Shown piece by piece: positions 1 to 5,150 of a stretch of 5,150 bases of DNA. The translations under genes were made by a program, and so were the position numbers. This DNA comes from CBCPNA01 sp965120415 (lineage in GTDB: Bacteria; Bacillota; Clostridia; Lachnospirales; CAG-274). The notes beneath the pieces were generated by a model, which had not been told where the DNA came from, did no database searches, and saw only the letters and a list, made by a program, of their open reading frames with translations. The DNA lies in contig CBCPNA010000059.1 of assembly GCA_965120415.1 (NCBI GenBank), positions 1-5,150 of the forward strand. Direction: 5' to 3'. The first letter of the stretch is position 1; each line of letters begins with the position of its first letter.

Positions 1-183
1 ATAATAAGCGATAAAGACATAACTTTAAAGGCAGAACAAGATATAATGATATCTAGTGCTACAGATAATATAGATATAGTAGCACCAGAGGGTATAAATA
101 TTATACAAGGGGAAAGTGAAGAAACTTTACACAAATTAGAGGATAATGCTTATTTAAATGCAGAACAAATACATTTAGATTAA
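1..183 (+). CDS. VgrG-like spike protein, C-terminal end (partial)
   Basis: Frame 1 is open from the window edge to TAA at 181-183, giving 60 residues of a gene that starts upstream. The peptide has short repeats of about 8 residues with alternating hydrophobic positions (ITLKAEQD, IMISSATD, IDIVAPEG, INIIQGES). This is the pattern of the triangular beta-helix needle at the C-terminus of VgrG/gpV-type spikes and DUF2345-like regions. In contractile injection systems this spike sits on the tail tube and carries a PAAR-type tip. The PAAR-like gene three positions downstream supports that role. The last 20 or so residues (EDNAYLNAEQIHLD) leave the repeat and may form a cap or a docking tail for cargo. 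The N-terminal gp27/gp5-like parts are outside the window, so a phage baseplate protein V or a beta-helix tail fibre remains possible. Confidence 0.6.
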   Translation: MISDKDITLKAEQDIMISSATDNIDIVAPEGINIIQGESEETLHKLEDNAYLNAEQIHLD

Positions 184-187
184 GGAG
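182..187 (+). promoter_or_regulatory. Ribosome-binding site that sets the start at 195
   Basis: AAGGAG overlaps the stop codon of the spike gene. It lies 7 nt before ATG 195 but only 1 nt before the in-frame TTG at 189, so ATG 195 is the better start. The overlap with the previous stop suggests translational coupling to the spike gene. Confidence 0.75.
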
Positions 188-194
188 TTTGCAT

Positions 195-782
195 ATGAAA
201 TATAGAGTAGATGAAATTTTCAAATCTTTGGAAGAAGATATGAAAACTAAGATACTAGAAAATATAGAAAAAATAAAAAAAAATGTTCAATTAAAGGAAG
301 AAGAAATAAAAAATAATTTAGCATTAAAAATAAGTAGTTTATTAAATAATTCAGCTAAAGAAGAAAATGAGATATACATTGTAATATCACCTTTAGAAAG
401 CTCTATTTTAACAAAAAGCTATGAAATAAGCTTAATGCTTTGTAATGAAGAAATATATTTAGATAACAAACCTATTTATACATATTTTAGCATACCTTAT
501 ATATTTGAATATATAGACGAAGATATGAAGTATTTTGAAAAATTAATGAATAATAATTTTAGAAATGTAACTACATTTGAGATAAAAGGATTTAGACTTA
601 AGTATGAAAAACTTTATATGGATTTATATTTATTTTTAGTGTTTTATTTTATAAAAACTTTAAAAGATGAAGGGCTATTTTTAAATATAAAGTTTGATAA
701 AATAAATTTTTTATATGGCAAGTTTATGGAAAATTTAATGCCTATAGGAGAAATAAAAGGAGAAGTAAAAAAAATTATATGA
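195..782 (+). CDS. Uncharacterised 195-aa protein between spike and tip genes
   Basis: I do not recognise this family. ATG 195 is chosen over TTG 189 because of the Shine-Dalgarno spacing. Residues 1 to about 50 are highly charged and rich in Lys/Glu/Leu (VDEIFKSLEEDMKTKILENI and onward) and should form a long helix or coiled coil. The rest is mixed alpha/beta, with an aromatic stretch near residues 140-155 (KLYMDLYLFLVFYFIKTL) that looks more like a buried amphipathic helix than a TM span. There is no signal peptide, so it is probably cytoplasmic. Its last codons overlap the next start by 4 nt (ATGA), so the two products are probably made together. Genes placed between a spike and a tip/effector gene often encode adaptors that load the effector (DUF4123, DUF1795/EagR or DUF2169 in T6SS). 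I see no motif of those families, so an adaptor role is inferred from position only. Confidence 0.8.
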   Translation: MKYRVDEIFKSLEEDMKTKILENIEKIKKNVQLKEEEIKNNLALKISSLLNNSAKEENEIYIVISPLESSILTKSYEISLMLCNEEIYLDNKPIYTYFSIPYIFEYIDEDMKYFEKLMNNNFRNVTTFEIKGFRLKYEKLYMDLYLFLVFYFIKTLKDEGLFLNIKFDKINFLYGKFMENLMPIGEIKGEVKKII

Positions 783-1297
783 AATATTTTTTAATAGAAA
801 AAGATAGAGAGTTTTATTCATCACCTCAGTTTAAAAGTTGGCATCAAGATATAAATTTTTTACAAGAAAAAGATTATTATAAGTTACCTAGAAGAAAAAC
901 ATTTTTTATAAATGAGAATAATTTTTTATTATGGACAGATATAATATCTAGCCCAGTGTTTATAGTTAGTGAAAAAGTTAAAGAGGTTATAAAACTTTAT
1001 GATAAGAAAGTAAAAATAAAACAAATGATTTTGATAGAGCAAAAAAATGCAGATATGCAAGTATACTATTTACCATTGTTAGAATGTATGGAATGTTTAT
1101 CAGAAGAAAGAGATAAAGGGCTAAATCCAGATATAACAAAAAGGTTAATCTTAGATAGAGATAAAATAAAAGATAAGCTTATATTTAAAGTTAAAGATGC
1201 TGGTAAAAGGTATGTAATAGGAAGATTAGATTTTGTAGAAAGTATTTTAAAAAGAGAAGCAATAGGAATAAAATTAACAGAGTTAAAAGTTATATAA
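779..1297 (+). CDS. 172-aa protein, possible Imm11/DUF1629-like fold
   Basis: It starts at ATG 779 inside the end of the previous gene (ATGA overlap). The nearest purine-rich site, AAGGAG at 757-762, is 16 nt upstream, so translation is probably coupled. The N-terminus MKYFLIEKD is followed by an aromatic-rich region. Residues about 55-85 (SPVFIVSEKVKEVIKLYD and onward), 93-106 (MQVYYLPLLECMEC) and 134-172 (LIFKVKDAGKRYVIGRLDFV, then AIGIKLTELKVI) follow the general order I associate with DUF1629/Imm11 proteins: a strand and helix with 'seka..vl..y', a 'yy.l....cl' segment, then 'iFkv' and a final 'GikltEL'. This is a weak match by eye. Proteins of this type are annotated as immunity proteins, but here the gene lies upstream of the tip gene, so it may instead act as a chaperone or adaptor. 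No TM span or signal peptide is visible. Confidence 0.75.
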   Translation: MKYFLIEKDREFYSSPQFKSWHQDINFLQEKDYYKLPRRKTFFINENNFLLWTDIISSPVFIVSEKVKEVIKLYDKKVKIKQMILIEQKNADMQVYYLPLLECMECLSEERDKGLNPDITKRLILDRDKIKDKLIFKVKDAGKRYVIGRLDFVESILKREAIGIKLTELKVI

Positions 1298-1303
1298 AGG
1301 GAG
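1298..1303 (+). promoter_or_regulatory. Ribosome-binding site that sets the TTG start at 1312
   Basis: AGGGAG (within AAAGGGAG) directly follows the stop of the 172-aa gene. It lies 8 nt before TTG 1312, while the in-frame GTG at 1303 overlaps the site itself. TTG 1312 is therefore the likely start. Confidence 0.75.
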
Positions 1304-1311
1304 TGTTAAAT

Positions 1312-2208
1312 TTGTCAGATGAAAAATTTTGGTTGGATGCACTAAAAGATTTAGACAATGAGGAAATTGAAAGAATAACTACAAGAGAAGAATTTGATAA
1401 ACTTGAGGAGCAGCTTAAAAATCAAAGAGAAGAGCTAAGGAGAGCTGAAGCTGAAGAATTATTAAATAATACGTCAGATGAGGCAAGCGATGAAACAACA
1501 GATAATGAAGAAGAAGCAGAGTCTGAAGAAATAAGTGTTGATGATTATATGGAAATGATGGAAGAAGAATTATCTTCAGCATATTTGGTAAGGGGAGCGA
1601 CGTTAAAATGTAGCTGTGGAAGTCATGAAAGAAAGCTAAATGTATTAAAAGATCACGGAGTATATATTAAAGGAAAGCCAATGATACATGAGCTTGATAT
1701 GGAAAATGAAAAAAATATAACTTATTTTGGGGTATGCGATTCAGATAGCAAGTATTTAGATACTGAAAGTGTAACTTTGGAATTAGATGTAAAAGATGAA
1801 AATGGAGAGGTTGTAGATACAAAAAAAGTTACAGGCTCTCGTTGTGAACCTTACATACTGTGTGAGTGGATGGATACTAAAGATGACGTGAGAATAGTAG
1901 ATAACGGAGATAAAGATCCAGAAGATAAGCTAAAAGATGGAAATGATGTTACTAAAGGACATCCAGTTGTAACAATGAATTCATTTTTAGTTTGTAGACA
2001 CGGAGGAATAATAGAGCCTTTAACTTCAGGGCAAGAATTAGAGGAAGATGATGAAGAAGAGGTAGAGGAATTTCCAGAAGAATTAGAAGAAATAATAAAT
2101 GAAGAATATGGATTTTCAGAAGAAGAAATCGAATATATAAAAGATTTATATAATACGTATAGTAAAACAATTCATTTGATAACGATGAAAAGGCAATTAT
2201 ATTTTTAG
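1312..2208 (+). CDS. PAAR-like DUF4280 tip protein, N-terminal part of a frameshifted effector
   Basis: From TTG 1312 this frame encodes 298 aa. Residues about 10-55 are a charged helix (REEFDKLEEQLKNQREELRR), followed by a very acidic linker to about residue 87. Residues about 90-242 match the DUF4280 (PAAR-like) pattern: VRGATLKCSCGS, then 'GKPMIHELD', 'NITYFGVCDSDS', 'SRCEPYILCEW', and finally 'MNSFLVCRHGGIIEPL' and 'SGQE'. Cys100, Cys102, Cys142, Cys178, Cys184, Cys228 and His230 are candidate metal or disulfide positions. DUF4280 proteins are thought to cap the spike of contractile injection systems and often carry a C-terminal toxin. After an acidic stretch and the helix GFSEEEIEYIKDLYN, the last 13 residues (TIHLITMKRQLYF) look foreign and end at TAG 2206. 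The natural continuation lies in the next frame, so this is probably a truncated product. Confidence 0.85.
   Translation: MSDEKFWLDALKDLDNEEIERITTREEFDKLEEQLKNQREELRRAEAEELLNNTSDEASDETTDNEEEAESEEISVDDYMEMMEEELSSAYLVRGATLKCSCGSHERKLNVLKDHGVYIKGKPMIHELDMENEKNITYFGVCDSDSKYLDTESVTLELDVKDENGEVVDTKKVTGSRCEPYILCEWMDTKDDVRIVDNGDKDPEDKLKDGNDVTKGHPVVTMNSFLVCRHGGIIEPLTSGQELEEDDEEEVEEFPEELEEIINEEYGFSEEEIEYIKDLYNTYSKTIHLITMKRQLYF
2164..2208 (+). other. Frame-switch zone with A4 run and T-run before TAG
   Basis: Two sites could account for the frame change. A4 at 2164-2167 followed by C would, with one more A, restore the frame. T5 at 2202-2206 lies across the codons TAT TTT TAG. A Phe tRNA on TTT 2203-2205 can slip back one base onto TTT 2202-2204 with full pairing while TAG waits in the A site, then continue with TTA GAT ACG in the effector frame. 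The first site fits an indel. The second fits a low-level -1 recoding event. I did not find a clear stem-loop just downstream. Confidence 0.5.
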
Positions 2209-2222
2209 ATACGCTGCTTAAA

Positions 2223-3284
2223 ATGGGATATTCAGATTATGAATCTGTACTAGATGATAAATTTGATTTTGGAAGAGCCACACTGATGGTTAAGCTTAAA
2301 TTAGAAGAAATTCTTGAAGGAAAAGAAGATTTTAAAAATACAGCTATAGATAAAGTTGAAGAAAAAGAGGAAAAATTATCAAAATCACTTAGTTTTAAAA
2401 AAGAACTTATAAATGAAAATATCGGTAATTATTATTTGGAAAGTGGAATTTCAGGTAAAGTAACTTCAAAAGGTAGTACAAAAGTAGCATTAAATTTAGA
2501 ATTAGAAAACACAAAAGAAAAAGCAACTAAGAAAGCAGAAGATTTAAGCACTGGAATAAAATTTAAGAACATAAGCATACCAACAGAAGCTGGAAGTATA
2601 GAAATAGGTAAAGATAAAGATGGAGCTAATGTTAGTTTTAACTTAGAAGTAGAAGATGAAAGTGGAGCAACTATAAAAGCACCAATAAAAATAACAAAAA
2701 AAGGTATAGAATTAGGGCTTTCTGCTACACTTACAGACCCAATAAGTAAGACCAAAACAACATTTGCAATAAAACAAAAAGGAATAGATACATATTTAAC
2801 TGTAAATAAAGCTATAGACAATACATGGAGTAAAAATAATATAAGCTGCTATTATAAAGCTTATGCAGAATATGGAGCAAAGCTAGATTATAATAATTCA
2901 GATACAGGAGCAAGCTATGCAACAGCATTAGCTTATGCAATAGCAGAAAATCTTCAAAGTTTGGAAATTGATGGTATAGAAGATAAAGAAATAGATTGGG
3001 ATTCAATTAGAGTATATATAAATGAACATTATGATGAAGATATTGTTAATGAAATTCTACCTATAATAGAAGAATTTGAACGTGATAATGTTTCAACATG
3101 GGATAAATTTTGTGCAAAATTAAAGAGTATAAATTGGGGTAAAATAGGAAAGGGTATTTTAATTATTGTAATAGCAATTGTGATTGTAGTATTATTATAT
3201 TTTATACCAGAAATAATAACAGTAATAAGATCTTATTTACCAAAAATTTTAACAACTATAATTCATTTATTAACTAATATTTAA
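2223..3284 (+). CDS. Putative membrane-acting effector domain (C-terminal part of tip fusion)
   Basis: The open stretch from ATG 2223 is 353 codons, but the preceding bases (GATACGCTGCTTAAA) contain no ribosome-binding site, so this ATG is probably internal to the fusion. Residues 1-65 are helical and charged. Residues about 72-198 have alternating polar and hydrophobic residues with many Gly, Thr and Lys (SGISGKVTSKGSTKVALNLE, 'GANVSFNLEVED', 'GIELGLSATLTD'), suggesting a beta-sheet or beta-sandwich region. Residues 205-245 are rich in Tyr and Ala, followed by an acidic helical part to about 300. Residues 311-328 (GILIIVIAIVIVVLLYFI) form one strong TM segment, and 329-353 form a second hydrophobic, amphipathic tail. 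I recognise no catalytic motif or named toxin family. The membrane-active tail, the fusion to a tip protein and the two-TM proteins downstream suggest a pore-forming or depolarising toxin, which is inference. The 3' end lies 19 nt before the next start. Confidence 0.7.
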   Translation: MGYSDYESVLDDKFDFGRATLMVKLKLEEILEGKEDFKNTAIDKVEEKEEKLSKSLSFKKELINENIGNYYLESGISGKVTSKGSTKVALNLELENTKEKATKKAEDLSTGIKFKNISIPTEAGSIEIGKDKDGANVSFNLEVEDESGATIKAPIKITKKGIELGLSATLTDPISKTKTTFAIKQKGIDTYLTVNKAIDNTWSKNNISCYYKAYAEYGAKLDYNNSDTGASYATALAYAIAENLQSLEIDGIEDKEIDWDSIRVYINEHYDEDIVNEILPIIEEFERDNVSTWDKFCAKLKSINWGKIGKGILIIVIAIVIVVLLYFIPEIITVIRSYLPKILTTIIHLLTNI

Positions 3285-3289
3285 TGAAA

Positions 3290-3295
3290 TGAGGA
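3290..3295 (+). promoter_or_regulatory. Ribosome-binding site for the start at 3304
   Basis: TGAGGA lies 8 nt before ATG 3304. The in-frame ATGs at 3289 and 3298 overlap the site or are only 2 nt from it. The tandem copy has the same arrangement (AAAGGA, 8 nt, ATGGAATATAATGAT), so the conserved start is MEYNDKKTL. Confidence 0.7.
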
Positions 3296-3303
3296 ATATG
3301 ATA

Positions 3304-4185
3304 ATGGAATATAATGATAAAAAGACTTTACAAGAATGTTCTTTTTTTGAAGTAATAAGTGAAAAATCAAAAATAAAATTTTTTAAAATTCAACTAAAAA
3401 TTATAATATTTTTTATGATTTTCATATTTATTCCATCTATTATAGCAATAGAATATTATATTGAAAATGATAATATTGCAGTAATATTTGCAGTTATTAT
3501 TGGGGTTATTATAATAGCTATTCTATTAATACTAGATCTCGCATATATGTTTCAAGTATATTTAGATTGTTTAAAAAATACAGGAAAATCAAAAAGACTT
3601 TATAATATTTTTAAAAAGTGCGAACATAATGAACATATTCAATTTTATGAAATGATAAAAGGAACATTTAGTTTAAATCCTAGTGAATATTTAAAAGTAT
3701 ACAATGAAAAATTACTAGATGGTTCATTTTTACTTTACAAAAATAATTCTAAATATATTATATCAGGATTTTTTTATTATCAAGCATTAGCAGCTTTAAA
3801 TGAAATAGTTTTAAATAATAAAACAGATTATGATTTTATATTATCTAGTAAAATGGAAAGATTAAAGAAAATATACAAATCTAGATTCAAAAGAATGCAA
3901 GAATTTACAGGAGCGTTAACTTTAGAAAATATAATATTAGCATATACAGAAAAAAAATATGAAAAAGTCTTTGAATATATAAAAGAATATTTTACAAAAG
4001 GAGTTTTTACATACTATGATTTAAGAAAAACAATACTAGTATTTTTATACATAAGTGCTAAAAAGACTGGAAAAGATATAGATTTTTTGTCTAAAACAGG
4101 AAAAGAAAGACTAGAAGAGGCATTGCAAGAAGAAGAATATGTAAAGTTTATTGAGAGAGAATTAGGCGAAGATATGAATAAATAA
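3304..4185 (+). CDS. Two-TM protein, putative immunity protein, intact copy
   Basis: From ATG 3304 this encodes 293 aa. A cytoplasmic N-terminus (MEYNDKKTLQECSFFEV) is followed by TM1 at about residues 32-52 (LKIIIFFMIFIFIPSIIAIE) and a short external loop (YYIENDN). TM2 spans about 58-81 (IAVIFAVIIGVIIIAILLIL), and then comes a soluble helical domain of about 210 residues with a basic middle (LSSKMERLKKIYKSRFKRMQ) and repeated helical hairpins (ALTLENIILAYTEKKYEKVF) that resemble TPR-like packing. I do not recognise a named family. The gene follows the effector region by 19 nt and has a tandem copy, as is common for immunity genes of polymorphic toxins. A membrane immunity protein would suit a toxin that acts on the membrane. 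The immunity role is inferred from position and topology. A different membrane-anchored accessory protein is possible. Confidence 0.8.
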   Translation: MEYNDKKTLQECSFFEVISEKSKIKFFKIQLKIIIFFMIFIFIPSIIAIEYYIENDNIAVIFAVIIGVIIIAILLILDLAYMFQVYLDCLKNTGKSKRLYNIFKKCEHNEHIQFYEMIKGTFSLNPSEYLKVYNEKLLDGSFLLYKNNSKYIISGFFYYQALAALNEIVLNNKTDYDFILSSKMERLKKIYKSRFKRMQEFTGALTLENIILAYTEKKYEKVFEYIKEYFTKGVFTYYDLRKTILVFLYISAKKTGKDIDFLSKTGKERLEEALQEEEYVKFIERELGEDMNK

Positions 4186-4190
4186 AAGGA
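4185..4190 (+). promoter_or_regulatory. Ribosome-binding site for the start at 4199
   Basis: AAAGGA overlaps the stop of the first copy. It is 8 nt before ATG 4199 and only 2 nt before ATG 4193, so 4199 is preferred, matching the first copy. Confidence 0.7.
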
Positions 4191-4198
4191 ATATGATT

Positions 4199-5074
4199 AT
4201 GGAATATAATGATAAAAAAACTTTACAAGAATGCTCTTTTTTTAGAGTAGTAGGATTATTTTTAAAAATAAAATATTTTAGATTTCAACTGAAAATTATA
4301 ATATTGGCTATGATTTTTATAATTATTCCAACCATTATAGCAATAACAATTTATATTGAAAATGATACATATGCTACGATAATATTTGCACTTATTGTAG
4401 CGTTTATAATACTAGCTATTAATTTAACATTAGAACTTAAATATAGATTTCAAGTATATTTGGATTGCTTAAAAAATACAGAAAAATCAAAAAAACTTTA
4501 TAATCTTTTTAAAAAGTGTGAACATAATGAATTTATCCAGTTTTATGAAATGCAGAAAGGTACATTTAATTTAAGCCCTAGTGAATATTTAAAAGTATAC
4601 AATGAAAAATTATTAGATAAGTCATTTTTTGCTTTTAATACTTCTGAATACATTGTATCAGGCTTTTTTTACTATCAAGTATTAGCAGCTTTAAATGAAA
4701 TAATTTTAAATAATAAAACAGATTATGATTTTATATTATCTAGTAAAATAGAAAGACTAAATAAAATATATAAATATAAATTTAAAAAAATACAATAACT
4801 TACAGGTACATTAACTTTAGAAAATATAATATTAGCATATACAGAGAAAAATTATGAAAAAGTTTTTGAGTATTTAAGAGAATATCTTATAAAAGGAGGT
4901 TTTACAAAATTTGACTTAAGAAAAACAATACTAGTATTTTTATACATAAGTGCTAAAAAGACTGGAAAAGATATAGATTTTTTGCCTAAAACAGGAAAAG
5001 AAAGACTAGAAGAAGCATTGCAAGAAGAAGAATATGCAAGGTTTATTGAAAGAGAATTAGGAGAAGATATTTAA
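4199..5074 (+). pseudogene. Second copy of the two-TM putative immunity protein, broken by one TAA
   Basis: From ATG 4199 the frame gives 199 aa that align with the first copy along their length, including both TM segments (LKIIILAMIFIIIPTIIAIT and a second at about 60-80). It then meets TAA at 4796-4798. The first copy has CAA GAA TTT ACA GGA here and this copy has CAA TAA CTT ACA GGT, so the stop corresponds to Glu200, one base change from GAA. After the stop the same frame stays open to TAA 5072-5074 and still matches the first copy closely (LTLENIILAYTEKNYEKVFE and onward), ending RELGEDI. No start codon with a ribosome-binding site serves the 3' part. The truncated product would keep both TM segments but lose about 90 C-terminal residues. 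It is either recently inactivated, functional in shortened form, or read through at a low level. Confidence 0.8.
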
Positions 5075-5093
5075 TAATATTAAAAACAACAGA

Positions 5094-5099
5094 AAGGAG
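5094..5099 (+). promoter_or_regulatory. Ribosome-binding site for the start at 5109
   Basis: AAGGAG is 9 nt before TTG 5109. The 34 bases between the broken gene and this start hold no hairpin that looks like a terminator, so transcription probably runs on. Confidence 0.65.
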
Positions 5100-5108
5100 A
5101 AATAACTT

Positions 5109-5150
5109 TTGGATTACTTAACAGCAGACAAAATACGTATAGTTGGTAAA
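5109..5150 (+). CDS. Start of an unidentified gene (partial)
   Basis: TTG 5109 follows a good ribosome-binding site and opens 14 codons, MDYLTADKIRIVGK, cut by the window edge. A short beta-like start of this kind is seen in VgrG/Pvc8-type spike or baseplate proteins, and a second tip/effector cassette would fit the context. Fourteen residues are too few to identify a family, so the product is left open. Confidence 0.55.
   Translation, partial: MDYLTADKIRIVGK

Larger units (their letters stand above)
1312..3284 (+). pseudogene. DUF4280 tip-effector fusion split by a -1 frameshift
   Basis: The frame that holds the ORF at 2223 can be read back to 2166 as NNSFDNDEKAIIFLDTLLK, which joins MGYSDYESV with no obvious break. 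Upstream of 2166 that frame meets TAG and TAA back to back (2160-2165). The switch from frame 1 must therefore fall between 2166 and 2208. Adding one A to the run at 2164-2167 gives ...YSKNNSFDNDEKAIIF..., one frame of about 657 aa: charged helix, acidic linker, DUF4280, a short helical linker, a beta-rich region and a C-terminal membrane segment. That is the usual plan of a tip-linked polymorphic toxin. The break may be a real mutation, a phase-variable or recoded site, or a sequencing error in the A run. Without reads or homologues I cannot separate these. Confidence 0.7.
3290..5074 (+). repeat. Tandem gene duplication (two copies of about 0.9 kb)
   Basis: Unit 1 runs from about 3292 to 4185 and unit 2 from about 4188 to 5074, head to tail. 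Both begin with the ribosome-binding site and AGGAATATGATNATGGAATATAATGA. A stretch of 69 bases appears identical by eye at 4021-4089 and 4916-4984. Other near-identical blocks include the region around TTAAATAATAAAACAGATTA (3810-3855 and 4704-4749). The first third, covering the TM segments, is clearly more divergent. Confidence 0.85.

Noticed and set aside
189..194. TTG 189 as the start of the 195-aa gene
   Set aside because: It is 1 nt from the Shine-Dalgarno site; ATG 195 has proper spacing.
1952..2170. Minus-strand ORF of 72 codons
   Set aside because: It lies opposite the DUF4280 and acidic region; its Leu/Ile-rich product is the complement of Glu/Lys-rich codons, and it has no ribosome-binding site.
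2161..2170. Classical X XXY YYZ slippery heptamer at the A run
   Set aside because: AGT AAA ACA does not fit: slipping back one base would place the Lys tRNA on TAA, a poor pairing. An indel is the better explanation there.
2432..3006. Minus-strand ORFs of 129 and 64 codons
   Set aside because: Both are antisense to the effector region, with hydrophobic low-complexity products typical of shadows of AT-rich genes.
4891..4920. AAAAGGAGG inside the second copy as a ribosome-binding site for an internal gene
   Set aside because: The only nearby start, TTG 4911, reads two codons to a stop. The bases encode KGG in the frame that matches copy 1.
5072..5108. Transcription terminator after the tandem genes
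   Set aside because: The bases are AT-rich, with no GC-containing hairpin followed by a T run.

Overview
This is a very AT-rich window in which everything lies on the + strand. It uses AGA/AGG for Arg, ATA for Ile, TTG starts and strong AAGGAG-type ribosome-binding sites. That suggests a low-GC Gram-positive anaerobe, most likely Clostridium or a close relative. The species cannot be read from the sequence, and a fusobacterial relative is not excluded.

The window looks like the effector end of a contractile injection system (T6SS-, phage-tail- or eCIS-like). In order it holds: (1) the C-terminal 60 residues of a VgrG-like spike with a beta-helix repeat (1-183); (2) an unrecognised 195-aa protein (195-782); (3) a 172-aa protein with weak Imm11/DUF1629-like character (779-1297), overlapping the previous gene by 4 nt; (4) a PAAR-like DUF4280 tip protein (1312-2208); (5) in another frame, a 353-codon ORF (2223-3284) with a beta-rich middle and a strongly hydrophobic C-terminus; (6) a two-TM protein (3304-4185); (7) a tandem second copy of it, interrupted by one in-frame TAA (4199-5074); (8) the first 14 codons of another gene (5109-5150).

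My reading is that items 4 and 5 were one gene: a DUF4280 tip fused to a C-terminal effector of about 657 aa in total, broken by a -1 shift between 2166 and 2208. The ORF at 2223 has no ribosome-binding site. Its frame reads sensibly back to 2166, and one extra A in the A run at 2164-2167 would restore a single frame. The C-terminus has one long TM segment followed by an amphipathic tail, so a membrane-acting toxin is plausible. The two-TM proteins immediately downstream then fit as membrane-embedded immunity proteins in tandem copies. These roles are inferred from layout and topology, not from recognised toxin or immunity families.

No promoter, terminator, RNA gene, CRISPR array or insertion sequence was seen. 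Spacing is tight throughout, so the genes look like one transcription unit whose promoter lies upstream of the window. There is no gene-free stretch longer than about 35 bases.
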